Part shown: piece by piece, positions 1 through 7,658 of the stretch
Layout: every line of letters begins with the position of its first letter
How positions within the stretch are numbered: the first letter of the stretch is position 1
Source of the DNA: Rhodococcus erythropolis NBRC 15567
GTDB taxonomy: Bacteria; Actinomycetota; Actinomycetes; Mycobacteriales; Mycobacteriaceae
Reading direction: 5' to 3'
Assembly (NCBI RefSeq): GCF_001552595.1
Contig: NZ_BCRM01000041.1
Coordinates: 1-36,536 of the forward strand
Length of the DNA stretch: 36,536 nucleotides
The notes under the pieces: model-generated
Databases searched by the model: none
Told to the model about the DNA's origin: nothing
What the model saw: only the letters and a program-made list of their open reading frames with translations
Position numbers and translations under genes: made by a program

Positions 1-2
1 AC

Positions 3-140
3 CCACGACCCGCCGCGACCGGAGCGCAGGTGTTGACCCGGCGCAATCAACGGTGCTGGCTGTGCGAGCAACGCCGCACCTGTACCCGCGTCGGTGGTCA
101 GTGGGAGTGCCGTGACTGCACGCTCCCGGCACCAGCGTGA
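3..140 (+). CDS. C-terminal end of a zinc-ribbon protein (partial)
   Basis: An open frame enters from the left edge and ends at TGA 138-140, giving 45 residues with no start codon in the window. It reads RCWLCEQRRTC, then a short linker, then WECRDC and a Pro/Ala tail. The C-x2-C plus C-x2-C spacing is that of a small zinc ribbon, as found at the C-terminus of many DNA-associated actinobacterial plasmid proteins. The body of the protein lies outside the window, so no function can be given. The two cysteine pairs and the aromatic residues around them make chance unlikely, but the frame is short. Confidence 0.55.
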   Translation, partial: PRPAATGAQVLTRRNQRCWLCEQRRTCTRVGGQWECRDCTLPAPA

Positions 141-161
141 CACCCAGGACATTCGCCGCTA

Positions 162-335
162 CTAGCGGCGAGCCTGCACCTTCAAATCCGCGAAACCGGA
201 CGCACCGAGTGCAAGGCCCACCGTCACCCATAAAGCGGCAGAACCGAGTCCCGAACTGAAATAGGACAACACAGCCGCCACCAGAAAGATTGCGACAGTC
301 GTAGCCCAGAGCAGCTTTCGTGCCTTCAAGCTCAC
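162..335 (-). CDS. small two-helix membrane protein, 57 residues
   Basis: The gene reads leftward from GTG 335-333 to TAG 164-162. A G-run (GGGGG) lies about 5 bases before the GTG and serves as ribosome binding site. The product begins MSLKARKLLW and has two hydrophobic stretches, at about residues 10-27 and 31-48, separated by a Ser/Gly turn. It ends in a basic tail (KVQARR). This is the pattern of a two-pass inner-membrane microprotein. It faces the zinc-ribbon end and lies divergent from the DUF4192 gene. I recognise no family and infer no role beyond membrane location. Confidence 0.6.
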   Translation of the reverse strand: MSLKARKLLWATTVAIFLVAAVLSYFSSGLGSAALWVTVGLALGASGFADLKVQARR

Positions 336-560
336 GCGATCCCCCTAAAACAGTGTTCTCGACTCCGACCCTGCGAGCGTATCGCCGCAGTTACGTTGTC
401 GCCTGCCCGGCGGCCGGCCACCTTCGGTGTCCCCCGAAATGAACTCCGCTTCGCTGCGTCCTGATGAAGAGCATCTTTTTGTTCTCCTTCTGGCCTTCCG
501 ATTCTCGTCGGCGGTGACCTGCGCGCAACCCCTGGCGGCGCAAGCGCCGGCCGATGGCTC

Positions 561-604
561 CGAGAAATTTTCGTCACTCGCAAGCTCCCGCCGAAATTTT
601 CTCG
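561..604. promoter_or_regulatory. imperfect inverted repeat in the 382-base gap before the DUF4192 gene
   Basis: The gap 336-717 has no convincing gene. It holds an inverted repeat with 13-base arms (cgagaaattttcg at 561-573 and cgaaattttctcg at 592-604) that match at 12 of 13 positions across an 18-base spacer. The arms are also near-direct repeats of gaaatttt. The AT-rich cores stand out in GC-rich DNA, which suits a repressor operator or promoter element for the divergent genes at 335 (leftward) and 718 (rightward). No protein partner can be assigned. Confidence 0.4.
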
Positions 605-717
605 GCCCAGGGGTGGCACTCCGGCCCCCTCATGCCGACGCGATTCTCCTTTGCCAGCAGGCGAAAAAAATTGGCGGGGCACCCGGCCCGGTCACTTTCA
701 TCAGCGAGGGGAACGAC

Positions 718-1746
718 ATGCAGCGCATCCGTTTGAACACCGCCACCGAGGTACTTGCCTCCATCCCCACCATGCTCGGATTCATCCCGACCGCATCGGT
801 CATCGTGATCATGCTCAAAGACGAAATCGTCGACGGCCGAACCACCAAGCAGATTGCCCTTGTCGCGCGGACCGACGCCGCCGCAGGCGAGGGCGCCGAA
901 TTCGATCCGGCCCCGTACCTCGAAGCTGCCTCACGCGCCGACACCACCGCCACGATTTGCGTTGCCGTCGCCGAAGACGCCGCCGCAGTCATCGCGCTCG
1001 ACAAGATCGCGATCCTGCGCCAGGGATTCCGTGACGCCGGAATCCACGACATGCTCGCCTTGCACGTCACCGCGCTCGAAGCCGGAGCGTTGTGGACCGA
1101 CCTCGACACGTACGCGACCGGACTCACCGAAGACCCGAACGCCTCAACGTTGAGCATTCACAACGCCGTCGAACAAGGTCGCACCACCGCAGCCTCACGC
1201 GAGGACATCGCCGCCCGCTACGCCGTCACCGTCGAAGCGGACACCGCAACCGCACACGCAGCGCTGCACGCGCAGGGACCGGACTTCGTTCGCCACGCCG
1301 TCACCGAACTCGCGACACTCATCCGCACACGGGGCAACCCGGACGCCGAGCTGGCCGCCCGTGTCGGACTGTGCGCCACCATCAGCCCCACCGCACGCGA
1401 TGCCCTGATGTTCACCGCCAACGGAAACGAGCACGCCGCAGCCCACGCGTTCGCGACAATCGCCCGCCAGGTACGCGGCAACGCCCGCATCCAGATTCTC
1501 ACCGTCGCGGCGTACTGCTCCTACATCAGCGGCGACGGACCCAGTACCGGCATCGCACTCGAGGCCGCCCAAGCCGCAGTGATCGACGGCAACGGCGAAC
1601 ACGACACCCCACTGCGCAACCTGCTCGACTTCGCACTCGAGCACGCAGTCTCGCCCGCCGCAGTCACCACGCAACTGCACGCGATCGCCGCCGACGCAGC
1701 GCGATCCTTCGGCGTCGGCGTCGGCGTCGACAACCTCGACAGCTGA
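718..1746 (+). CDS. DUF4192 family protein
   Basis: The product has 342 residues. I chose ATG 718 because a GAGGGG ribosome binding site lies just upstream and because family similarity begins at this Met. The reading frame stays open further upstream, but the upstream residues look unlike protein. The N-terminus, with LASIPTMLGFIPTASVIVIM, is the hallmark opening of the DUF4192 family (usually about 300-400 residues), which is widespread in actinobacterial chromosomes and plasmids and has no established function. The rest is an Ala-rich helical protein with no membrane segment or signal peptide, so it is probably cytoplasmic. It appears to be transcribed alone, with a strong hairpin directly after the stop. 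The family call is fairly secure; no function can be given. Confidence 0.82.
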   Translation: MQRIRLNTATEVLASIPTMLGFIPTASVIVIMLKDEIVDGRTTKQIALVARTDAAAGEGAEFDPAPYLEAASRADTTATICVAVAEDAAAVIALDKIAILRQGFRDAGIHDMLALHVTALEAGALWTDLDTYATGLTEDPNASTLSIHNAVEQGRTTAASREDIAARYAVTVEADTATAHAALHAQGPDFVRHAVTELATLIRTRGNPDAELAARVGLCATISPTARDALMFTANGNEHAAAHAFATIARQVRGNARIQILTVAAYCSYISGDGPSTGIALEAAQAAVIDGNGEHDTPLRNLLDFALEHAVSPAAVTTQLHAIAADAARSFGVGVGVDNLDS

Positions 1747-1753
1747 AAACGGC

Positions 1754-1788
1754 AGCGGCCCCGACTTCGCGAAGAAGTCGGGGCCGCT
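1754..1788 (+). terminator. strong hairpin terminator after the DUF4192 gene
   Basis: A perfect 15-bp stem (agcggccccgacttc at 1754-1768 paired with 1774-1788) with a 5-base loop begins 7 bases after the stop codon. No T-run follows, as is common in high-GC actinobacteria. It could also stop leftward transcription from the 64-residue gene. Confidence 0.8.
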
Positions 1789-1882
1789 CCCGTATGCGGT
1801 GGCAGTTGTTCGGGCATCGAGCCCTAACAACCGCTGCGCCAGCTCCCCAGCGCGCCACCAGTGCAATGCGGCGCACCGAAGA

Positions 1883-2077
1883 TCAATCGAACAAGTGATC
1901 CGTGGTTCCCGGCGCGGGGAACGCGAAATCGATCTGAGCACGCGCAACGGGTTCGCCAGTCAGTCCTTCGACAACAGCGGCAAGATCCGCATCGGTGATC
2001 ACGTTCAGATGCTTCGTCGCTTGGTACATCGCGGCCTCGACTGCGGATCGTTCCACGGGAATGTTCTTTTCATTCAC
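1883..2077 (-). CDS. hypothetical protein, 64 residues
   Basis: The gene reads leftward from ATG 2077, with a GAAAGG element about 11 bases upstream. The product is acidic and helical (it begins MNEKNIPVERSAVEAAMYQA) and has no membrane segment. It follows the CPBP protease gene by 40 bases in the same direction, so the two are probably co-transcribed, with the 117-residue gene leading. I do not recognise a family. A small partner or regulator of the protease is possible but unsupported by motifs. Confidence 0.5.
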   Translation of the reverse strand: MNEKNIPVERSAVEAAMYQATKHLNVITDADLAAVVEGLTGEPVARAQIDFAFPAPGTTDHLFD

Positions 2078-2117
2078 GGCTGGGCCTTTCGTTGTGTGCG
2101 AGATGCAAGTGCAGCGG

Positions 2118-2972
2118 TCAGGAAGTGAGGATCAGGTGCGCCGCGCTGATCAGATTGCCGACACCGTGAGCGACGATCGCGGGCCAGAGCGAACGGGTGT
2201 ACAGAGCCAGTGCGGTGAAGAATGCGCCGCCGACAAAAGAGAACACCACATTGCTGAACCCGAAGCTCGCGTGCCAGCCCGCGAACAGCACGACCATGAC
2301 CGATGCCACCGACAGAATCAGTATCCGATTCGATGGCTTCCACCGTTGAACGGCGAGCACACCGGACCGGAACAGGATCTCCTCCGGTACAGCCGCGAGG
2401 AGGAAGGCTCCGGTCATAGCGGTGAAGAACCCGCCACGGAGCAAATAGTCCTCTCGCTCTTTCCTGGCCGCGATAACGTCCGCATCGGTGATAGGGAACC
2501 AGGTCTCCAAATTCACCACGGATTCGAAGAGCAGATAGTGGCCGACTGCGACGAGAACTGGGACCAATACAACCCACAGCGCGATCTTCTTCCACCCGAC
2601 CATCTGCGAGGTCGGGCGAGGCATGACAAAGCCCAGCCACCGAATTGATCGCACCCAGGTGACTCGTAGCGAACGGACGACTGAGCGGACGACTGAGCGG
2701 GTATTCGACTGTCGGGCCCGTTCGAATGGCGGAGACAGAGCGACCGTCGCCCAGATGATCCACGCGAAGAACGCCTTGCGGAGGTTCTCTTCCATGGGGT
2801 CATTCGCTGCGCGCGCCGTCAGGCCGATCGCAAAGCCCAGAGATCCCGTCGAGAAGATTCGGAGCTGGGTGCGGGCCGGGACGAGGCGGAACCACGCGGT
2901 AGTGAGGCGCTTGACCTGAGAGCGGACGGCCGTAATCGGCGTCGACCCGGAGCCGAGAACGGGTGTGGGCAT
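2118..2972 (-). CDS. CPBP family intramembrane metalloprotease
   Basis: The product has 284 residues. It carries the three conserved motifs of the CPBP/CAAX-processing family in transmembrane helices: PEEILFR (the EExxxR metal-binding/catalytic motif), GWHASFG (the second-motif His), and AHGVGN (the third-motif HxxxN). The first 120 residues are an Arg-rich cytoplasmic extension, and about five hydrophobic helices follow. In bacteria such proteins process membrane substrates or give immunity to bacteriocins; the substrate here is unknown. It is the middle gene of a leftward trio. A small in-frame duplication (VVRSVVRS) comes from a 12-base tandem repeat. The family assignment is strong. Confidence 0.85.
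   Translation of the reverse strand: MPTPVLGSGSTPITAVRSQVKRLTTAWFRLVPARTQLRIFSTGSLGFAIGLTARAANDPMEENLRKAFFAWIIWATVALSPPFERARQSNTRSVVRSVVRSLRVTWVRSIRWLGFVMPRPTSQMVGWKKIALWVVLVPVLVAVGHYLLFESVVNLETWFPITDADVIAARKEREDYLLRGGFFTAMTGAFLLAAVPEEILFRSGVLAVQRWKPSNRILILSVASVMVVLFAGWHASFGFSNVVFSFVGGAFFTALALYTRSLWPAIVAHGVGNLISAAHLILTS
2674..2700. repeat. 12-base tandem repeat inside the CPBP gene
   Basis: The unit cggacgactgag occurs at 2674-2685 and 2686-2697, followed by a partial copy. It is in frame and encodes a repeated S-V-V-R. It looks like a recent slippage duplication in the non-catalytic N-terminal region. Confidence 0.75.
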
Positions 2973-2983
2973 CGGGTGCAGTC

Positions 2984-3337
2984 CTAAGCGCTCTTCTGCT
3001 CACCGGATTCAGCGGCCGGCGAGGCGGCCGGCGAAGTTTCGATCTTCTTCGTCACCGGCTTCTTCGTCGCCGTCCGCTTGGCTGCTGACTTCCGCGCAGC
3101 CGGCACACGCCACTGTTTGATCGACGCTTCGGTGAATCCGACACGGAGCGCTTCACTGATCGCGGCATCGAGGTTGCCGACGTTGGCGGCATCCTTGCGG
3201 GCGAACTCCTCACGCGTGTCGAGCAGCTCCTTGTGTGCAGCCGCCACCACACGGATGATCTTCATCTTCTCTTCGGCTTCCGCCTTGATAGCTGCGTCGA
3301 GTGCGTCGAAATCTGGTGTGTTCGGTGTCGTGTTCAT
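2984..3337 (-). CDS. small helical protein with a basic, alanine-rich tail
   Basis: The product has 117 residues, starting at ATG 3337. Residues 1-60 are charged and helical (for example EEKMKIIRVVAAAHKELL), residues 60-80 resemble a short helix-turn-helix segment (GFTEASIKQWRVPAARKS), and the rest is a Lys/Ala/Pro-rich tail similar to histone-like DNA-binding tails. It is the first gene of the leftward trio and lies divergent from the mobilisation genes across about 590 bases, so a regulatory or DNA-binding role is plausible. No family is recognised. The gene is likely real because of its start context and its composition. Confidence 0.6.
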   Translation of the reverse strand: MNTTPNTPDFDALDAAIKAEAEEKMKIIRVVAAAHKELLDTREEFARKDAANVGNLDAAISEALRVGFTEASIKQWRVPAARKSAAKRTATKKPVTKKIETSPAASPAAESGEQKSA

Positions 3338-3453
3338 GCGCTACATCGTAGGAGAAATCTCGCCCGTCCGTGCACCACTGAACGTGCGCTAAGCGCAACT
3401 CGCGGACACCCGGCCCGTTGTCCACGGGTGGGTGTCCGGGGCGGCGTTGTGTG

Positions 3454-3892
3454 CACACCAGACGCGGAGCGGAGGAATCTGGTGTGTGCCCAATGCCGAG
3501 AACCCCCGGTGCCCGCCTGTGGGCAACATCAACCACCCGAACTGCGTATCGACGCGCTCCGCGCGGCGCATCTTCTCTTCTCCGAGATTCGACCACAGAT
3601 CGGGACTGCTCCGATCCTCATATGGATGCCCGAGATTTCCCTCTCCGCTCCGCTACGTCTCAGGCAACCACAATCGGGACCAGCCCCCAAATGGGGACGA
3701 ATTCGAAACCGGAGGAACTCGCAGGCTCGTCCTGGCGCTTTTGAGATTTCGGGGACGAGACTCAGAACGGAAGTGACCCCGAAATCTGAGCCCCGGCAGA
3801 GCAAGATAGTAACTTAGGTGCCCTAAGTTGGGTCAGGTCTTGCCGCTGCGCTCTGGACCTGAGACACTGGCGTGTAGCCCCACGTGGTGGGG
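3454..3892. other. oriT: candidate origin of transfer (oriT): cluster of inverted repeats before mobC
   Basis: The gap 3338-3926 carries four inverted repeats. The first pairs cacaccaga (3454-3462) with tctggtgtg (3478-3486). The second pairs agatttcgggg (3744-3754) with ccccgaaatct (3777-3787). The third is aacttagg-tgc-cctaagtt (3811-3829). The fourth is ccccac-gtg-gtgggg (3878-3892). Mobilisation origins normally lie next to mobC/relaxase genes and consist of such repeats around a nick site. I cannot identify the nick base. Some of these repeats may instead be operators for the divergent genes. Confidence 0.5.
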
Positions 3893-3926
3893 GCGCTGCG
3901 CTGGGCCGGAGGGAGGCACGACGGAC

Positions 3927-4325
3927 ATGAGTGAAGACGAGGTCAGTCGACCCCGCAGGTTCCGTCGTGAACGCCGGGAGAATGTGCCGGGCGGTCGAGC
4001 TGGCAGGCACGTGGTGAAGGTGACTCCCGAGGAGGAGTCCGAATTGCTGCGCCGTGCTCAGGAAGCGCGCATCACCGTGGCTCGGCTGATGGTCGAGTCC
4101 GCCCTGTCCGACGCTGGTGAAACTGCGACCGATCGGCGCGATCTTGCTGGCGAGTTGTTCTCCGCGTTCCGGCTGCTATCGGCGATTTCGATCAACATCA
4201 ACCAGATGGCGAAGGCCACCAACGCGACCGGAGAAATCCCGGCCGAACTGAACGGCGCACTGGTCAGTGTGCGGCGTTTGGCCGACCGGATTCACGGCAC
4301 GCTCGACGAGATGTCCGCGCCGTGA
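3927..4325 (+). CDS. mobC: MobC-like relaxosome accessory protein
   Basis: The product has 132 residues. I chose ATG 3927 because a GGAGGGAGG element lies about 10 bases upstream. A TTG 99 bases earlier keeps the frame open but has no good ribosome binding site and falls within the repeat region. The N-terminus is Arg-rich. Residues about 30-60 (VKVTPEEESELLRRAQEA) resemble a ribbon-helix-helix segment. The C-terminal part, AISININQMAKATN, is the signature of the MobC family, whose members bind oriT and help the relaxase open the strands. The stop overlaps the relaxase start by 4 bases (GTGA), which implies translational coupling. The assignment rests on the motif plus the context. Confidence 0.82.
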   Translation: MSEDEVSRPRRFRRERRENVPGGRAGRHVVKVTPEEESELLRRAQEARITVARLMVESALSDAGETATDRRDLAGELFSAFRLLSAISININQMAKATNATGEIPAELNGALVSVRRLADRIHGTLDEMSAP

Positions 4326-6079
4326 TCGTCAAGATTTCCCGCGGCGCCAAAGTCACCGGGCTGATGTCGTACCTCGCCGGTCCGGGCAAGAGCAACGAGC
4401 ACACCGACCCCCATCTGGTGGCTGGCGACTACGCGATCATGGCGTGGCACGACGACAATGAACTCAGCGGTGTCGACGCTCTCGCGATCGGCAAGCAGAT
4501 CGACCAGCCCCGCAAAGTGTTCGGCACCGAAATCAAGATCCCGAACTACCTTCGTGATGAATCCGGCCAAGACGTTCGCGACAGTCACGGCAAGAAGGTC
4601 CGCGATCCGATCGACCCCTACCGCGACGGAGATGTCTGGCATTGCTCGCTCTCGCTCAAAGCCGACGAAGGCGAGCTGACAGACGAGCAGTGGAACAAGA
4701 TCGCCACCGAGTTCATGGACGAAATGGGTTTCACCGACACCTCCGGCCGCAGCCCCGCCAGATGGGTCGCCGTTCGCCACGGAGTGTCCGCGAAAGGCAA
4801 CGACCACATCCACATCGCCGCATCCGCCGTGCGCGAAGACGGCACCAAAGTCAACCTCTACCGCGACTGGAAAAGAGCCAGCGTCGCGGCCGCCCGCATC
4901 GAACGCGAACACGGCCTTGCTGTTATCGAATCGCGTCAGAACGAGACCGGCGAACGCGGCTACCACCGCGCCGAGAATGCGCGCGCGGTACGCAACGGGC
5001 AGACCGAACTCGACCGCGATCTCCTCGCCCGCCGCGTGCGCGCCTGCGCGACGTCCTCGAAGTCCGAAGCGGAATTTGTTCGCCGACTTCGCGGGCAAGG
5101 CTTGATCGTCAGACCCCGCTTCGCCTCCGGGCGTGATGACGTCGTAGTCGGCTACAAGGTCGCAGTCAGACCAGAACGTGACGCAACCGGAGCCGATGCG
5201 AAGCCGATCTTCTACGGCGGCGGCCACTTAGCAAAAGACTTGACCCTCCCCCGCCTCCGCAAGGAATGGGAAGACTCCCCGACGGCATCATCGGAGGCCG
5301 TCGACGAATGGCGCAGCGCACGGCGTGAGCGTCCCGCTGCGCGTCCCGGGCGTGAAGCGAAAATGCTCGACCCGAAACTGCTCGAACGAGCCGGCCGAGA
5401 CATTGCAGCCTGGAACAAATACCTTGCTTCGATTCCCGTGACCGACCGCGCACAATGGGCGCGCGCTGCAGGACGGACGGCCGGCGTTTTCGACGCATGG
5501 TCAGTCCGCACCGAAGCCACACCAGGACCCCTTGCTCACGCTGCGAAACAACTCGCTCGATCCTCACAGATCCCTGCACATCAGCACGCACCGAAGAGGG
5601 CAGGCGTCGTCTCCGCCGGCGGTGCGGCCCTGATCTTGATGCAAACAAGTCCGCAACTCGGCAAGGCCGCGTCATACGCGCTGCTGATGCGCCAACTCAT
5701 CAAGACAGTCGAAGCGATCGCCGCCGCACATCGTGCCGCCGGCGACCTGAGTCGGGCGCATGACCTCGAGATGACCGCGCGCGTGGAACTCGAAGCGATC
5801 CATCGTCAGATGCCCCAACCTCGCGCCGGCGTCGAGCACGTCGAATCCGAGGGCAGCGTCGCAGTGCTCGAACGGGCGGCGTCGGAAGAGAAGACAACGA
5901 TGGAACCGGTGTCGTCGCCGGAACAAGCAGGCAGCGATGCTGCAACGGTTGCCGCCGGTGACTTCCCGGTTTCCGCACGCGAAGCAGCGAAGCGTGGTCC
6001 GTCTCCAGTCCCCTCGCGACTCGATCCTCAACGAGAACAGACTCGAACGGGAAACCGGGAGCACGGCCCCGAGCGCTAG
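4322..6079 (+). CDS. MOBP-type relaxase / mobilisation nuclease
   Basis: The product has 585 residues and starts at GTG 4322. The N-terminal domain (about residues 1-210) has the features of the relaxase/mobilisation nuclease family: Y17 in LMSYLAG as probable catalytic tyrosine, WHCSLSL around residue 107, and H162-I-H164 in NDHIHIAAS as the metal-binding HUH motif. It would cut one strand at oriT, stay bound to the 5' end, and lead it through the secretion channel. The C-terminal half is charged and helical and ends in a low-complexity region. It is coupled to mobC. No primase or helicase domain is visible. The family call is strong; the exact nick site is unknown. Confidence 0.9.
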   Translation: MIVKISRGAKVTGLMSYLAGPGKSNEHTDPHLVAGDYAIMAWHDDNELSGVDALAIGKQIDQPRKVFGTEIKIPNYLRDESGQDVRDSHGKKVRDPIDPYRDGDVWHCSLSLKADEGELTDEQWNKIATEFMDEMGFTDTSGRSPARWVAVRHGVSAKGNDHIHIAASAVREDGTKVNLYRDWKRASVAAARIEREHGLAVIESRQNETGERGYHRAENARAVRNGQTELDRDLLARRVRACATSSKSEAEFVRRLRGQGLIVRPRFASGRDDVVVGYKVAVRPERDATGADAKPIFYGGGHLAKDLTLPRLRKEWEDSPTASSEAVDEWRSARRERPAARPGREAKMLDPKLLERAGRDIAAWNKYLASIPVTDRAQWARAAGRTAGVFDAWSVRTEATPGPLAHAAKQLARSSQIPAHQHAPKRAGVVSAGGAALILMQTSPQLGKAASYALLMRQLIKTVEAIAAAHRAAGDLSRAHDLEMTARVELEAIHRQMPQPRAGVEHVESEGSVAVLERAASEEKTTMEPVSSPEQAGSDAATVAAGDFPVSAREAAKRGPSPVPSRLDPQREQTRTGNREHGPER

Positions 6080-6330
6080 TGCGGAGAGTCAACGAAACGG
6101 CCTGCTTCTCAGGAGTGCACTCACTCGTGGGACGGGACTCGGGTCGGTGCTTTTGATATCGCGTCAATTACGCGGTGAGGTGCGATGAGAAGTTCCGCGA
6201 GACGGGGGAATCGCGCGACGCGAGTACGACGTCCCGGGGCGCCTGTTGGACAGCGCTGATGATCAGTGCTCGCGCGTTCCGTTCGATTTCAGCGAGATAC
6301 GCGTTCGGCGATGCGCCGACACTCCTTCAA

Positions 6331-6393
6331 ACAATGCACACAGAATCCGGACATCAGTCCGGAACGGCCTGACATCGTTGTGCCATGCATTGT
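6331..6393. promoter_or_regulatory. nested inverted repeats upstream of the Fic module
   Basis: In the gap 6080-6440, the outer arms acaatgca (6331-6338) and tgcattgt (6386-6393) enclose the inner hairpin tccggac-atca-gtccgga (6346-6363). This lies 48 bases before the putative antitoxin start and is well placed for an operator used in autoregulation, as is typical of toxin-antitoxin pairs. The remainder of the gap shows no convincing gene. Confidence 0.45.
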
Positions 6394-6440
6394 GTGAAAG
6401 TCCTCCTGCCGAGGACCGGCGGACCTGTATCGTGGGCTCT

Positions 6441-6584
6441 ATGGTGGAGACCAAGCATACGAGCGAGGCTACGGAGGCGGCTCCGTCGTCCACCGTCATC
6501 TATGCAGATTCAGCAAAGGTCGCCATGATTGCCCGCGAGGAAGCGCAGCGCTGGGGCCAGCTCCTCGATCGCCTCGCGAAGTGA
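6441..6584 (+). CDS. small putative antitoxin of the Fic module, 47 residues
   Basis: The start is ATG 6441 and the stop is TGA 6582-6584. No clear ribosome binding site precedes it; the transcript may be leaderless. The product begins MVETKHTSEATEAA and has a helical C-terminal half (AMIAREEAQRWGQLLDRLAK). Its gene overlaps the Fic gene by 4 bases (GTGA), the normal arrangement of an antitoxin and its toxin. The canonical Fic inhibitory motif (S/T-xxx-E-G/N) is not clearly present; SEATEA is a near match lacking the final Gly/Asn. The antitoxin role is inferred from size and position only. Confidence 0.55.
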   Translation: MVETKHTSEATEAAPSSTVIYADSAKVAMIAREEAQRWGQLLDRLAK

Positions 6585-7420
6585 CTGAGTACCTCAGCGT
6601 TGATTCAATTATCGCCATCAATGAGGCACACTGCGGAGCCGGATCCGGTACACGCGACCGCGAAGGACTGGAGGGCGCGATCGGACGCCCGTCCTCTGGA
6701 TCCTTCAATAACGAGTTCTTTCCTGACCTGTGGACTAAAGCAGCGGCATACCTACACGGGCTGAGTAGCACCCAGTACTTTCACGATGGCAATAAACGGA
6801 CCGCATGGCTCGCAGCGACCGTCTTCCTGCGAGTCAACGGAGTGCGCGTCCCACATGTACCGGACGTTGAATCAGAAGCCTTCGTTCTCGCCGTCGCCAA
6901 GGACTTGTTCACGACCAGCGACGAACCGGACCGCACCATCGAGATGGCCGCCGAATGGTTCCGCACCCGTTGCGAACCGCCCCGCCACGACGATCCAGCC
7001 TCATGGGATCTGGAAACTTCCGAATCCTCCATGATCATCACCGGTGCTTTCTTCGCCGAATACGCAAGAACGTCCGATGGGAAGCTCGATGTGCTCGGCG
7101 GAGTCTGGGACAGCTACCACACCGACTCATTTCCCCAAATGATTCCCCTATATCTCGTGCTCATCGCCCAAACCGGGCACGATGACATCGGGCGTCTACG
7201 CCACATCGTCATCGACCTAATACGCCCCGGTGCAGAACCTGAAGATCTGTTCGCGATGGAAGTCCCGATCGACGCCGCCGAAAATCGCTTCTACTTCGTC
7301 AATATCCTGGTGCCCATCAACGACCCAGGAAGACACGTCTTCCGTATCACGGTCGAAGGAAATACACGGACGGCCAGGACTGTGTCACTGGACTTCCGGC
7401 AAATAAGAGTTGGTTCATAA
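6581..7420 (+). CDS. Doc-like Fic domain protein with an extra C-terminal domain
   Basis: The product has 279 residues and starts at GTG 6581, overlapping the preceding gene. Residues 1-130 match the death-on-curing (Doc) Fic fold in size and motifs: GTRDREGLEGAIGRP, then the loop Q65-Y-F-H-D-G-N-K-R-T. The family consensus is HxFx(D/E)GNKR, so the catalytic His position holds Gln, while a His falls two residues after the Phe-preceding Tyr. Doc proteins phosphorylate and other Fic proteins AMPylate target proteins. Residues 150-279 form a beta-rich domain (ITGAFFAEYARTSDGKLDVLG) resembling DUF6941, which is fused here. Activity with Gln is uncertain. It could be a toxin, an inactive regulator, or a defence effector with the C-terminal domain acting as sensor. 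Confidence 0.8.
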   Translation: MTEYLSVDSIIAINEAHCGAGSGTRDREGLEGAIGRPSSGSFNNEFFPDLWTKAAAYLHGLSSTQYFHDGNKRTAWLAATVFLRVNGVRVPHVPDVESEAFVLAVAKDLFTTSDEPDRTIEMAAEWFRTRCEPPRHDDPASWDLETSESSMIITGAFFAEYARTSDGKLDVLGGVWDSYHTDSFPQMIPLYLVLIAQTGHDDIGRLRHIVIDLIRPGAEPEDLFAMEVPIDAAENRFYFVNILVPINDPGRHVFRITVEGNTRTARTVSLDFRQIRVGS

Positions 7421-7658
7421 ATCCGGCGCTGGTGGTAGGAATGACGCTGGCCTTCCAGCGGAAGTTAAGTCGCGCGTTTCAGGTGCGCACGCGGTGGCGC
7501 TGCGTTCATCGGGCTGGGATTCGTATCTGTGTTTTCGATACCGCAGCGATGACGACCTCGGGGCGGTAGAACCGCTTTCCCGGACGGGTGGGTGTTTGTC
7601 CCTGCCGTCTCGAGCCGTGCTCTACTCTGCGAAAGACCAACTACACGGAGGATCTGCG

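Noticed and set aside
427..717. 291-base upstream extension of the DUF4192 reading frame
   Set aside because: The residues before Met at 718 are not protein-like, the ribosome binding site is at 706, and family similarity starts at this Met.
1092..1898. long + strand frame rich in Arg and His
   Set aside because: It overlaps the DUF4192 gene in another frame and has the Arg/His-rich composition of a high-GC shadow.
3828..3926. TTG start extending MobC by 33 residues
   Set aside because: It starts within the perfect inverted repeat at 3811-3829 and lacks a ribosome binding site; ATG 3927 has a strong one.
4292..5227. 311-residue leftward frame
   Set aside because: It is antisense to the relaxase, whose motifs are clear; it has no ribosome binding site.
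6175..6372. 65-residue + strand frame before the Fic module
   Set aside because: There is no good ribosome binding site, its composition is not protein-like, and it covers inverted repeats that look regulatory.
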